Positions 1-10,275 of a stretch of 64,000 nt of DNA are shown in pieces. The DNA lies in NCBI RefSeq assembly GCF_027943255.1, contig NC_072892.1, forward strand, positions 24,637,792-24,701,791. The letters are read 5' to 3'. Every line of letters starts with the position of its first letter. The first letter of the stretch is position 1. Position numbers and translations under genes: made by a program. Source of the DNA: Anastrepha obliqua. Its lineage: Eukaryota; Arthropoda; Insecta; Diptera; Tephritidae. The notes below the pieces were generated by a model. It made no database searches. It saw only the letters and a list, made by a program, of their open reading frames with translations, and had not been told where the DNA came from.

Positions 1-805
1 TGCATTCTGAATGCCGCAACCGCTTCTTCAGGTGTCGAAAAACGTTGACCTCTCAGTTTGTTTTTTTACGTACGGGAATAAAAAGAATTCATTCGGTGCC
101 AAGTCAGGACTATACGGCGGATGACCCGTTAATTCGATGTTTTGGGTGCTCAAAAATGCAGATGTTTGGGCCGATGTGTGAGAGCTCACATTGTCCTGGT
201 GAAGAGTGGTCCGTCTTTGGCGATTGGTTTTCCTAATTTCTTGGAAGACAACTGGCAAATAAATGGTTGTGTACCACTCAGAATTTACTGTTCTGCATTG
301 TTCTAGTGGTACGGTTGCGACATGTACAGTTTTTCCGAAAAAACAGGCGACCATTTGCTTGGAAGTGCTTCGTGCGCGAACAACTTTTGTTGGATTTGGC
401 TCATCTTGAAACACCCATACAGTCGACTGCTGCTTACTTTCGAGCTCATACTCGTAAATCCATGATTCATCACCTGTCACGATGTCATAGACGTGTTTCG
501 AAGCCCCGCGATCGTATTTTTTTAGCATTTCCTTCGACCAATCGACACGAGCCTTTTTTTGAGCGATTGACAAATTGTGTGGGATCCAACGCGAACAAAT
601 TTTTTTGACAGTCAAATGTTTATGCAATATGTATGCTGGTCCCACTAATGCCTAAGATTGTCTCAATCTCACGATAGGTCACATGACGATCTTGCAATAT
701 CAGTTCGCGCACATCATCAATGGTTTTCGGAACCACAACTGATTTTGGACGACCTTCACGAAATTCGTCTTGGAGGGTTGCCGAATCCCGACATATACAA
801 GGCAC
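1..805 (-). pseudogene. mariner transposase relic, cut by window start
   Basis: Two overlapping minus-strand frames (805-620 and 645-28) together give most of a mariner transposase: an N-terminal HTH part (REGRPKSVVV, HVTYREIETILGISG) and the linker and catalytic part (WIPHNLS, VTGDESW, YSPDLAPNEFF). A frameshift near 620-645 joins them, and the first roughly 45 residues normally seen in the family are missing. The first two catalytic aspartates are present (VTGDESW; HQDN). At the third position, where mariners have D in APND, this copy reads APNE, so the DD34D triad is altered. The C terminus lies outside the window. It would encode cut-and-paste transposition at TA sites, but this copy is inactive as read. 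Subfamily is not certain; the wording resembles copies common in Hymenoptera and flies. Confidence 0.93.
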
Positions 806-1379
806 CCCTCGTATTAATATACTATACAGTTTGAAAACTCAAATTTTATAAAAAAATTGCAGAAAATGTATCAACGTATTGCTGCAGCTAAAAATTTTGT
901 GTCGAGGTATTGATATGTACTAAAGATTTCTCGTATTTTACTAACCTTCCGAAGATGATTCATTCCATTTGGTTTTGTTCAATTTACTCCATTACAAAAT
1001 CTTTCAAATGTGTACAACTTTCACTATTCATCGACAGTAATACGATGCTCAAACGAAGGCCACGTTGCGACTGAAACTACAGAGGATACTTAGGGTACAG
1101 GACGTTGCTATGAACGGTTTTCACTACTCAAGGCATTACTGTAGCCAACCCAAAGAAAAAAAAACTCTATCTAGAAACTTTTTTTCGACTTTTGGCCAGC
1201 TTTTTGGGAATCGGCCGCACTGTGCATCAAGCCGAGCCAAGTCTTCGCCCGTTCTTGTGAAACAAATGGCAATCCAGGCAATTTGACTTGATCACAAGCC
1301 AAGTTATGAACAAAACTACAGAGAGCGACAATCCTGGCGAGAGCTCTTTTTACAACTTGAAAATATTAGAAATTTATAT
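806..1379. other. AT-rich intergenic, nothing recognised
   Basis: No coding pattern, terminal repeat or RNA gene was recognised here. A plus-strand open frame at 1065-1286 has no family features. Confidence 0.5.
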
Positions 1380-1690
1380 TTAACCCTTTCGAACCTCCTG
1401 GTACACCATACGTACCACTAAATGTTTATAAAGGTCTAAATCCCAAAAATTGATGCTAAACTCAATATAACATGTACCAAAGCAGACTTTTTATGTTATC
1501 TAACGGTACATGGAAACATTAATTCATTTTCTCTCTCGTAGCGTGCACAGTTTTGAGTGAAATAGCGAAGGTTTCTGACACGTGCTTGATTTTGTGCTAA
1601 AAATATTGTAAAAGAAGGTGTGAGGTGCCAAAAAAATCAATAAAATTGGATATAATCATTCCCTCTTTAAATGTAAGTATAATTAATGAA

Positions 1691-3231
1691 TTTGTGCATG
1701 AGACAAGGTCTTTCCGTTAATCCGAACAAAACAACCATAGTCTTGTTCACGAGAAAACGGAAATTGGATGGACTCAGTCTTCCAACACTGAAAGGTGTGA
1801 CACTTGGTCTTTCCAACGAAGTTAAATATCTAGGAGTAATCTTGGATAAGAAGCTGACCTGGGAGACACACGTTTCACTGAAGGTGAATCGTGCATTGAA
1901 GATTTTTCAGCAATGCCGTAGAGCCTTTGGCAAAACTTGGGGTCTGAAACCTGCTGTGGTCCTATGGATATACACGGCACTTATCAGACCAATCATCACT
2001 TACGCTTCTGTGGTCTGGTGGCGACGGAGCATGGTTAAGTCCACAATCCGGGAACTATACAGGCTGCAAAGAAGTGTATGTTTATGCATCACAGGTGCCA
2101 TGAGTACAACCTCTGGTGATGCCCTAAATGCTATGCTTGATTTGCTCCCCCTGGATCTTAAGATACAACAGGAAGCGATAAAAGCAATGTGTAGACTCCA
2201 TAAATATGGTTTCTGGCACGAAGATGGAACTTCGGGACACAGAGAAATCTTTAAGTTGCTGTCGGAGCAGTATCCACTGTTTTTGGCACCTAAAGATGAC
2301 CTGATACCCACAGTTTCATTCGGAAGGCAATTTGATGTCAGATTTCCATTGCGTGAGCAATGGAACAATCCAGAATGCATGCAGGGAGGTTTGACGGATA
2401 TTTTCTTTACCGATGGGTCCAAGACTGAAATAGGGTCTGGAGCCGGATGGTATTTAAACGATAGTAATAAGTATCACTATGCGATGGGGGGAATGGCAAC
2501 TGTTTTCCAAACAGAAGTTTTTGCCATCCTAAAAGTAGCCGAATGGATAATCGAGAGGAGATGGAGCGGGAAACAGATTGGAGTCTTCAGTGACAGTCAG
2601 GCTGCATTGAAGGCCCTGGAGAACGCGAAGCAAACCTCAAAGATTGTTCAAGAATGTAAGAAGAAGCTTAATTCTGTTGCTAGACAGAACAGGATTGTAC
2701 TTATATGGGTTCCGGGACACTCCGGTGTTCAAGGAAACGAAATTGCCGACGAATTGGCCAACTACGGATCAGCGGTGCCCCCACAGGGGCCAGAGCCAAT
2801 AATCGGAATCAGTCCCGCAGGAATCAAGAATTGGATCAACGATTATGTAGGCAATCTACATAAAGAGCGAGGGTCCGGTCTAGAACGCTGCAGAACTGCA
2901 AAGTGTTTTGTGACAAGTCCGAACAGAAAACTGTCAAACTTTCTACTAAAACTTAGAAGGAAAGGCATTCGGTTGATGGTCGGCATCATTACAGGACACA
3001 ACCCATGGGGTCAGCATATGACCACCATTGGAATCATCGAGGACCCGGTATGCCTGTCATGCTTGGAGGAGGCGGATAGCACTGAGCACTTTCTCTGTGG
3101 GGGCCTGCCTTTGCTAGAGCGCGACTGCGAGTATTGGGTTCCGATGTCATGGGAATGAGTAATATTCGTTCTCTAAAACTGGAGGATATTTACAGATTTG
3201 CCAAAGACTCTGGAAAATTCTCACAGGACTA
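1691..3231 (+). pseudogene. RT C-terminus + RNase H + zinc-knuckle, non-LTR polyprotein
   Basis: The reading frame starts just downstream of the YADD region (GLSVNPNKT, then VLFTRKRK) and runs through the RT thumb (KYLGVILDKKLTWE, ALIRPIITYASVVWW). An RNase H domain follows with recognisable active-site blocks: FTDGSKTEIGSGAG, QTEVFAI, FSDSQAALKAL and WVPGHSGVQGNEIADELAN. A terminal Cys/His knuckle (CLSCLEEADSTEHFLC) is typical of LOA/I-like elements. The frame is broken near 3105-3122: reading in the next frame recovers RLRVLGSDVMGMSNI and a natural-looking stop at 3231, instead of the premature stop at 3158. The apparent start codon at 1686 lies in the target duplication and is not a real start. 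Clade within the RNase-H-bearing LINEs is not certain. Confidence 0.93.
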
Positions 3232-3412
3232 ACTATCTCTATCTCTGTTTCTATTCTTTCCTATCTCTTTCTCTGATACTTTTCTCCCTCCCTCCTTGAC
3301 TATCTACCCCCCTTTCCAGAGCTTTAAATACAATGGGCTTTTTAGCCTGAGTGTTTTAGGAGCCACCAAATCTCCTGGTGCTCCTTGGTTCGTCCTCTTC
3401 AAATTCAAATTC
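1691..3412 (+). mobile_element. 5'-truncated non-LTR retrotransposon (RNase H type)
   Basis: The insert is bounded by a perfect 12-bp direct repeat, ATAATTAATGAA, at 1679-1690 and 3413-3424, which I read as the target-site duplication. The body begins in the middle of a reverse transcriptase domain, the usual 5' truncation, and ends after a CT-rich 3' UTR in AAATTCAAATTC. The insertion lies inside PB1, so it is younger than that element. Confidence 0.88.
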
Positions 3413-3527
3413 ATAATTAATGAAAATAATATAATAATACCAGCAGTCTTTTGTAGCGGTACCTATGTGTACCAGCAGTGCTTATTTGCAATAACTAAGT
3501 GACCTCTTTTTTTTATAAAGTGATACC

Positions 3528-3935
3528 ATGTCGAAAAAACTAAGGACAGATGAAATAACGGAAATGCTGCTGGGTGAAATACTGGACTGAGATGCCGAAA
3601 ATGTTAGAAGTGATTTTTCCAGCGGAAGTGATGACAATTATGAGCCAGAATCGGGTTTACAGGTCGAGGATTCTAGTTCATCTTCATCGTCGAAAAGTGA
3701 ACTGTCAGAAGTTGAAAGCACCATTTCGATGGATGAATTAGAAGAACCCTATCAGCAACAAGGAAGGTTATGGTCTTCTCCTGAAGGAAATTTTGTTCCT
3801 AAGCATTTTGTAAGTGATTATCGGGAGTGTAATATAAATCCAGGAATCCCCCGTACTTCTTCGGCAATCGAAATTTTTCATAAGCTGTTCCCTCGTAGCC
3901 TTTGCATGTGCATATATCGTATAATGCACAAATGA
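3528..3935 (+). pseudogene. piggyBac-like transposase, N-terminal fragment
   Basis: The frame opens at ATG 3528 (MSKKLRTDEITEMLLGEILD), hits an in-frame TGA at 3588-3590, and continues with an acidic, serine-rich N-terminus (SDFSSGSDDNYEPESG) and a FVPKHFVSDYRECN block, followed by a stop at 3933-3935. This is the usual disordered acidic leader and first conserved block of piggyBac-like transposases. The premature stop and the missing DDD catalytic core make it inactive. Its partner is the C-terminal fragment about 1.1 kb downstream. Confidence 0.82.
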
Positions 3936-5000
3936 GCAAGGCACTGGGTTGCTAGCTCCAGAAATGTTGACTAAAAGTGGAGGAAAAGTAAAATTTGTAG
4001 AAAAAACATTTCATTTTCAAAATGGTCTGCTTACGAGCAACAACTCGCTAAAGAGTTTTCATCGGTATGTTGAGGACTAGGGTAGTATGACATGAAATAC
4101 ATACCGTTTAAGTCAGAACATAATAGAGTAATTGACGCAATCCGAGATCGGATATGGTGATTTAAACGGAATTCATAATTTGCAAAGACTAGCATTTCCC
4201 AAAGAGTTACAACAGGGGGAATATTGGACAGTCCCGACGCGATCGGTAACATTGCATACTTCATTATGAAAAAGTTGCGATTGACGGAACTTCTTTATAA
4301 TGAGCCCACCTTCCCCTGGACGGATGAAGTGTTCAGAGGAGACTTAGTAAAACACAGTACCAGCATGAAAAAGCTCCTCATAAAAAACCATCTGCCGGAA
4401 TCGACTTAAAACTGAAGGTAAGGTCCTTCCATTTGTGGAACAACAACAAGACGCGCGCTACAAATAGGAGGAGGATCTCGGCCAAACACCTATCAGAATT
4501 GTACGTGCCAATTATTTTATTTCTTTTTAACAAAATAGTTTCATATTGGCGAAGCTTCGCAACTTCGCGATCGGTTTTAAATTTAACAATTAATTCACAA
4601 AATAAAATCTTGGATTAGGTGAAATAATTTCTTGTCTTAATATTAGAATTGGCAATTTCCGCTAACAACTTCTATTTGTGCCATTTTTTACATTCAAATA
4701 TTAATTAAAATTTATTTTTTAAACCGTTCGCAGTTTGTTTCCATTTAAGTAAGAAAATACTTTTTTGCTACCATTTTTACCAAAAAGGATTTAATTTATT
4801 CCACTTTATTCACCTTCTTAAATACAACCTTTTATAAGGGAGTGTCACAAATCGAATGTCACTAGTGAGCAAACCTTTAATATTATAATTGAATCATGGT
4901 TATGGTGCTAAGCAACTGTCATACGTCAACAATGACAACAGTTAATAAAACGTTGAAAGATGAAAAAAAATATCAGTATCATGCCCTGAATCTATAAAGT
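3936..5000. other. unidentified insert between PB1 halves
   Basis: About 1 kb between the N- and C-terminal PB1 fragments. A short stretch near 3990-4060 reads like piggyBac-style sequence in a shifted frame (FSKWSAYEQQLAKEF). The rest has small open frames without family features. It may be decayed transposase, another insertion, or both. Confidence 0.4.
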
Positions 5001-5009
5001 TTTACCGAG

Positions 5010-5444
5010 AAGCAATGGGAGGAGCCGGCGAATCGCGCCGACCAATTGGCAGGAATTTACGTATACAATAGGAACTCTACAAAATGGTGGGAAAAGGTTT
5101 TCTACCGTCTACTAATGTTTTCCGCAGTAGATTCCTGGATAATTTACTGCGACCTTAGAAGAGAAAAACTTCCTTCCATCGAATTTCTAAAAACATTAAC
5201 TGAGTCATTAATATCAGAAGGTAAGAAAACTGCAGCCGTCCGCAGATCCCAATCATCAGGTCGCTTATCTAAACGTGAGAGACAGCCGGGCAACGTATCT
5301 TTGCATTTGCCGGTGCCAATTCAAACTCGCAGACGCTGCTGCACTAGAAAAAAAGCAAACTAGAACAAAACAAATTTATCAGCAATGTAATATACCACTT
5401 TGCATGAATTGCTTTGCCACATATCATACTGAAAATCAGTAGAT
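5010..5444 (+). pseudogene. piggyBac-like transposase, C-terminal fragment with Cys-rich tail
   Basis: The frame contains the post-catalytic piggyBac block RADQLAGIYVYNR, KWWEKVFYRLLMFSAV and WIIYCDLRREKL, then a basic linker (RQPGNVSLHLPVPI) and the start of a Cys-rich zinc-binding tail (RRRCC). A frameshift near 5340 moves the tail into the next frame, where CQQCNIPLCMNCFATYH ends at TAG 5444. In intact relatives this tail contributes to terminal-repeat binding. The sequence GGVD that normally precedes RADQ is lost here. Confidence 0.85.
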
Positions 5445-5609
5445 TCTGTACATTTTTTATGAAGCTAAGATACTTTACGTTTATGTCGAATAAAAAATCT
5501 GTTTGAATAACAATACTATTTTTGTATAACTTAAATTTTTCACCATTAAATGATATACAAATTTAATTCTATACTTAGTTTTACTTTAATACTTGTCGAT
5601 AGACGACTG

Positions 5610-5682
5610 ATGGTACACATGTAATACCACTCAAAGGTACTGATGGTACAATGTTGTACCACCCCCTAATATATTTGCACCA
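5610..5682. repeat. PB1 right-end subterminal palindromes
   Basis: Two imperfect palindromes, TGGTACACATGTAATACCA (arms TGGTA/TACCA) and TGGTACAATGTTGTACCA (arms of eight), occur here. They match the motif near the left end at 1400-1418 (arms TGGTAC/GTACCA) and one near 3456-3473. These are candidate transposase-binding sites; that role is inference. Confidence 0.55.
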
Positions 5683-6234
5683 CTTCCCGGACTTTGCGCA
5701 CTCTTCCAGTACTACGTGTATGTCTATGCGATAACACACTTTCGCAGATAAAAAATCAGCATACAAATCATTTACGTGATGTTTGCAAGAAAGAACGATA
5801 GACGCATGGTTCTGGAGGAGGAGTTCGTACCTTGTTTGCTACGAAAAGCAACTTGCCAGCAGTAAAGTAACGTGGTTATTTGATGAAATGTACTTTGATA
5901 AAAGCTTGGCCGCAATCTTTCCCATAATTTTATCGCACATGGCAAAAGAGACAATGGACGCTACTACATCTCGGCTCCCCCGCAATCATCGTCAATGTTT
6001 TTGCTTGAAGTCTTTCAATAATGCCCGTATTCGTCTTAGCGGCTGCACCCCATAGTTCAATGCCATAGGTCCACATGGGGTTAATGGTGGGTGGCTTGTA
6101 TAGCAGAAGTTTACTTTCCAACGACAATACTGATCTAGAACCTATTAACCAGTATAGGGACGCTAGCTTTAAGCCAAGTTTTTTGCGTTTAGTCATTAGA
6201 TAGGTAAGATATTTAACGGCATCAGCTTGTGGAA

Positions 6235-6884
6235 AGTCCTCTCTCGACGAACAAAACTAACACTCTAGGCTCTAATCATGCCCGTCCGAACGTATAGCGC
6301 AGAAGCGTGAACGATGACAACGTCCGATGAAGCGAGTGTGCTTGGAGTGTTTGAGAGAAAGATTCTGCGTGGGGTTTTTGGACCTTTGCACGTTGGCAAC
6401 GGCGAATATCGCAGACGATGGAACGATGAGCTGTATGAGCTTTACGACGACATAGACATAGCGCAGCGAATAAAGATCCAGCGGCTACGCTGGCTGGGTT
6501 GTTGTTGTTGTTGTTGTAACAGCATAAACATTCCCCACACTTACGGGGAATGCTGCTGGAGTGACAGTCCTTGGCCGGATATAAATCCCGGTCGTTTCGG
6601 TAATGTAGAACCGACTGTCGTGGAAACGCTGGCTAGGTCATGTCGTCCGAATGGATGCAAACGCTCCGGCTCTGAAAGCATACGATGCGGTACCAGCTGG
6701 TGGTAGCAGAGGAAGAGAAAGGCCTCCTTTGCGTTGGAAAGATCAGGTGGAGAAGAACTTGGCTTCACTTGGTGTGTCCAACTGGCGCCGGTTAGCATGA
6801 GAAAGAAACGACTGGCGCGCTTTGTTAAACTCGGCCAAAATCGCGTAAGCTGCTATCGCACCAATTGAGAAGAAGAAGAGAAGT
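6235..6884 (+). mobile_element. RTE-clade 3' fragment inserted in the Jockey relic
   Basis: The insert is flanked by the direct repeat TTGTGGAA at 6227-6234 and 6885-6892. It encodes the RTE C-terminal region: ERKILRGVFGPLHVGNGEYRRRW, RIKIQRLRWLG, then in a later frame the RGRPPLRWKDQVE-type block and ASLGVSNWRRLA. It ends in a GAA-rich tail near 6869-6882. A 129-bp retroposon at 6499-6627 interrupts it. Without that insert the frame reads RLRWLGHVVRMDANAPA, as in intact RTE elements. Confidence 0.88.
6499..6627 (-). mobile_element. 129-bp (CAA)n-tailed retroposon
   Basis: The insert is flanked by GCTGGCTGGG (6489-6498) and GCTGGCTAGG (6628-6637), a target duplication with one mismatch. Read on the minus strand it starts GTTTCCACGACAGTCGG, contains a hairpin with arms CATTCCCC/GGGGAATG, and ends in TGCTGTTACAACAA with further CAA units. 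A diverged copy lies at 27265-27385. It is either a SINE or the extreme 3' end of a (CAA)n-tailed LINE. Removing it restores the RTE reading frame exactly. Confidence 0.85.
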
Positions 6885-6892
6885 TTGTGGAA

Positions 6893-7530
6893 GTTCCTGG
6901 TTAAATAAGGTGACTGCAAGACAGGTTTTCCGTTTTAGCGTGAACGTGAATTGCGTATATTTGGTAGGATTTACTTGAACTCGCCATTTATTAAGCCACG
7001 TCTCTTATAAGCTTACGGCTATTTTCTTGTAAAATTGTGTTACTAACAGCCGCTATGACTCAAAGATATAAGGACAGTCTCGTCTGCATATGTAACTAAA
7101 TATGTAACTGTATCAATCTTGCTTAGGAGTGGAAGATCAGCAGTAAATAATGTGTATGTGCCTAGGACGCTTCGCTGTGGTATACCTGCAGTAATAGGAG
7201 CTAGATTAGTAATTTCTCGCAGAAGTCATCATCTTTGTTGAAGAATTGTGAAGCGTCTTCTAAAGCTTTTCATATCGTATTATGAACCAGAATAATCAAA
7301 TCATGGCCTACCTGTTATTTCAATTACTACCGAAAAGTGATCTTTACCATGCAAATTTTTTAGAGCTTTCCCTGTGGGTGGTAAATTGAATGCAATAACA
7401 ATGTTAGAGGGCAATTCGATTTTGAGAGCTTACATTGTGAAGAACTCCGAAGAGAGCTCCAAATTCAAAATTTCAGAATAAATTCAAGTAGGTGGTGTAG
7501 CATTAATTCATAGGTAATCCTCTATATGTA
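6893..7530. other. Jockey relic upstream part and unannotated flank
   Basis: 6893-7390 is the upstream part of the Jockey-like RT relic on the minus strand. 7391-7528 shows nothing recognisable. TA at 7529-7530 is the left target duplication of the next element. Confidence 0.5.
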
Positions 7531-9078
7531 CAGCTGTTGTCAACTAATTAGAAACGCTCCCTTTTGATAAACGCTTGATGAGCATAATATTAAACTGTTT
7601 AAATTTACCGTTATTTTTTCTCTCAAAATCATTTGCATTGCTTTTGTTACTCTATTTGTAGTTGTGAAATTGAAGTACCGTTAATATTATCCAACGCAGT
7701 GCATGGGTTACTTAGTTCAAGGTAAATAAACTGAGACGACTAATTAGAAACAGTTGTTCAATGGAAGCATATTCGGCAAGTTGTGCTATTTTAATAGTAA
7801 TATAATCGACTTTTTGGTGTGTATATATTTTAAATTGGTTATTTAAAAGCAACTAAAATATTCGTCTTCAAGATGTGTAATGGGAAAAAGCAGGCTGGAA
7901 AGTCGTACAGTGAAATTTCTAAGCAAGTCAAATGCTCAAAAAAAATGGTTTTTAACGTCTTAAAGCATATCCAACTTTTTAAGAAAAGGCCCCGGAAAAC
8001 TTCAGCAGAAATTGACCGCAAGATAGCAATCATCTCCAAAAGAGACCCAAAAAAGACTTCCACTGACATCCAACGGGAAATTCAGGATCAATATAATTTC
8101 GAAATATCCAAGAGGACAATTGCTCGGCGTCTGGTCGAATCTGGACTGCATGGCAGAGCAGCACGCAAGAAGCGCCTTCTAACCAAGATACAAAGGAGAC
8201 GGCGAGTAGTCTTTGCGAGATCCCATTGGTCATGGACTCCAAATCAATGGAAATATATCATTTGGAGCGATGAAACCAAGATAAATCGCATAGGCCCAGA
8301 TGGTAAAAGGTATGTTCGACGGCCAATCAACCAAGAATTCAATCCTCGCTACGTTTCACGGGTAGTGAAGCATTGTGGAGGATCAATCATGGTGTGGGGA
8401 TGTTTCTGGTGGAATGGTGTTGGCCCAATCCATAGAATTTATGGAATTTTAAATAAGGAGAAATACGTCGATATACTAAAAAATGTAATGTTGCCGTGGG
8501 CTGAGGAGAATTTGCCTGTTATATGGAAGTTTCCACAGGATAATGATCCAAAGCACACGGACCAAACAGTTTTTCGACGAAAATTCCATCAATGTTTTGG
8601 AATGGCCATCATCCAGTCCGGACTTAAACCCAATAGAGCATCTCTGGGGTGACGTTAAAAAAGCCGTGAGTGCCAAAAATATCCCAAATATGGATGTCCT
8701 TTTTGCCGAAGTAAAAACGGCATGGCAAGCAATACCTGTGGCGCGCTGCCAGATTCTCATTACATCAGTGCGCAATCGATGTGAGGCAGTGTTGAAGCAA
8801 AACGGTTATGGAACCAAATACTAACATAATCTTTATGTTGATCTGATAATACATTACTGTTTCTAATTAGTTGCCCTATCCAAATCATGCATTCCACATG
8901 CTTTAAAAAAAATATATATATTTAATAAAGAATTGGGATTAAATTCTTTTCCACTAGTTTTTAAGTTTATCATATGTTTAAATAAAATTGGCAACAAGTT
9001 ATGAAAATACGTGTTTAAAAGGAAAATGGAAAATTTATTTTGAAATAAGTGTCGTTTCTAATTAGCTGTCAACAGCTG
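7531..9078 (+). mobile_element. Tc1-like transposon Tc-A with IR/DR termini
   Basis: Both ends are visible. CAGCTGTTGTCAACTAATTA starts at 7531 and its near inverse ends at 9078 (24 of 26 positions match), flanked by TA at 7529-7530 and 9079-9080. A second copy of the CTAATTAGAAAC core lies about 200 bp inside each end (7738-7754 and 8856-8871, inverted), giving the IR/DR arrangement known for some Tc1-like elements. The 1548-bp length and near-intact transposase suggest a fairly young copy. Confidence 0.92.
7873..8823 (+). pseudogene. Tc1-like transposase, one frameshift
   Basis: From ATG 7873 the frame gives an N-terminal HTH (KSYSEISKQVKCSKKMVFNVL), a second DNA-binding module (DIQREIQDQYNFEISKRTIARRL) and the catalytic domain (IIWSDETK, GGSIMVWGCF, QDNDPKHTD). 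A single frameshift at about 8560-8575 moves the C-terminal part into another frame, where SSSPDLNPIEHLWGDVK carries the catalytic glutamate and the protein ends at 8823. The DD34E-type triad is therefore present but split over two frames. Otherwise the protein is complete (about 315 residues). It lies centrally between its inverted repeats. A sequencing error at the frameshift cannot be excluded. Confidence 0.9.
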
Positions 9079-9119
9079 TATGTAGATAGTTTATGACCTG
9101 GCTTGAAAAAAGGCTGCTT

Positions 9120-10085
9120 CATTTGGGAGAGTTGCCACCTGTTACAAAAATAAACCAAAATTAATATTTTAATCACCTGTGTCAAATGAAAAAAGGCTTA
9201 AGAGGGCTTGATTTTGAAAATATTGAATATTTTTGAAGGGTGTTGCCACGTATTTGAAAAATTAAATGAAATAAAGTAAACATAACAATATGGGTGTTAA
9301 AAGAAAGATATTGGAAGTCTTAATTCGGATTGTATTTGAAAAAGGGGTGCCACCTGTTAAAAAAGGTAAATTAAAATAAATTAATAAATTCTATTAAATA
9401 TTACAATACCCGTGTCACATGAAAAAGGCTTAAGCATATATGCCTTAATTTTGAAAATATTTTTGAAGGGCGTTGCCACGTATTTGAAAAATTAAATTCA
9501 AGTAAAAATAATGAAATAAATTAGACGTAGCAATATGGGTGACAAAAGAAAGATATTTGAAAAGTCTTAGTTCGGAATTTATTTTTGAATAGCGCTGCCA
9601 CCTGTTAAAAAATTTAAATTAAATAAATAAATGTTGCAATACCTAAATTTGTCAAAATGAAGGTTTAAGAGAGCTTAATTTTAAAAATATTTTTGAACGG
9701 CGTTGCCACGTGTTTGAAAAATGTAGTTCAAGTAAAATTAATAAAATAAAGTAATATAGCAATACGAGTGCGAAATGAAAGAGTTTTGAAAAATTGTATT
9801 TCGGAATTTTTTCGAATAGGGTTGCCACCTGTTGAAAAAAATAAAATCAATAAAATAAAATAATACAGAATAAAAAAAATACAGAATAAAAAAATACCGA
9901 AAGAAATTTAAATAACTTGTTTTAGAAAATATTTTGGTAGATGGCTGCCACTTGTTCGAAGTATACAATTTAGTAGATATGTATGTTAACGGAAATAATT
10001 CTTCATTGGTGTCAAACCAAAGAGGTATGAAAATCTTTAGTTTGAATATATTTTTGAATAGGGTTGCCAACTGTTAAGAAACTAA
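9120..10085. repeat. ~117-bp satellite, dimeric organisation
   Basis: The core TGCCAC/TGCCAA recurs at about 9133, 9244, 9348, 9474, 9596, 9704, 9823, 9946 and 10065, a spacing of 104-126 bp. In the first seven monomers two types alternate: one reads TGCCACCTGTTA-like and the other TGCCACGTATTTG-like, so the effective unit there is a dimer of about 230 bp. Between cores the monomers share AT-rich spacers with GAAAAAGGCTTAAG and TATTTTTGAA motifs. The array occupies nearly the whole gap between two Tc1-like elements. Confidence 0.85.
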
Positions 10086-10275
10086 ATTTAGTAAGATGAG
10101 CGTACTAATGAATCTAAATTAAAATTTACACAATCTATACGTAAAGATTGAAAGGTAGCGTGGGCAAAAGCATATACCTATATTGTTGCAACTTTTATGC
10201 TTTCAAACTTTGGATTATCCCACACCGAAAAAAATTAATTTCAAAATCAAATGGAAAGAATAAACGGACAATATA

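Larger units (their letters stand above)
1384..5682 (+). mobile_element. piggyBac-like element PB1, decayed and interrupted
   Basis: A TTAA at 1380-1383 is followed by CCCTTTCGAACC, the expected start of a piggyBac-type element. Downstream lie N-terminal (3528-3935) and C-terminal (about 5010-5444) transposase fragments in the same orientation. A non-LTR retrotransposon with a clean target duplication sits in the 5' leader (1691-3412). The central catalytic region is absent, replaced by about 1 kb that I cannot identify. The right terminus is not resolved: 5610-5682 carries palindromic GGTAC/GTACC motifs like those at the left end, but no GGG-TTAA was seen, so the end coordinate is approximate. 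Confidence 0.75.
5930..7390 (-). pseudogene. Jockey-like reverse transcriptase relic, split by an RTE insertion
   Basis: Read on the minus strand, 7390-6893 gives a decayed RT catalytic region with a YADET version of the YADD box (near 7100) and downstream blocks. 6234-5930 continues with QADAVKYL, TKRKKLGLKLASLYWLIG, LESKLLLYK and MWTYGIELWGAA, typical of Jockey-clade elements. The two halves are separated by an RTE insertion at 6235-6884. Several stops and frameshifts are present. The expected C-terminal residues after the TYGIELWG block are lost near 5930-5960. Confidence 0.8.

Noticed and set aside
6078..6085. GGGGTTAA as the right end of PB1
   Set aside because: It lies within coding sequence of the Jockey relic and no matching inverted repeat adjoins it.
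9120..10085. CRISPR-like array
   Set aside because: Long AT-rich monomers in an insect genome without short identical repeats and unique spacers; it is a satellite.
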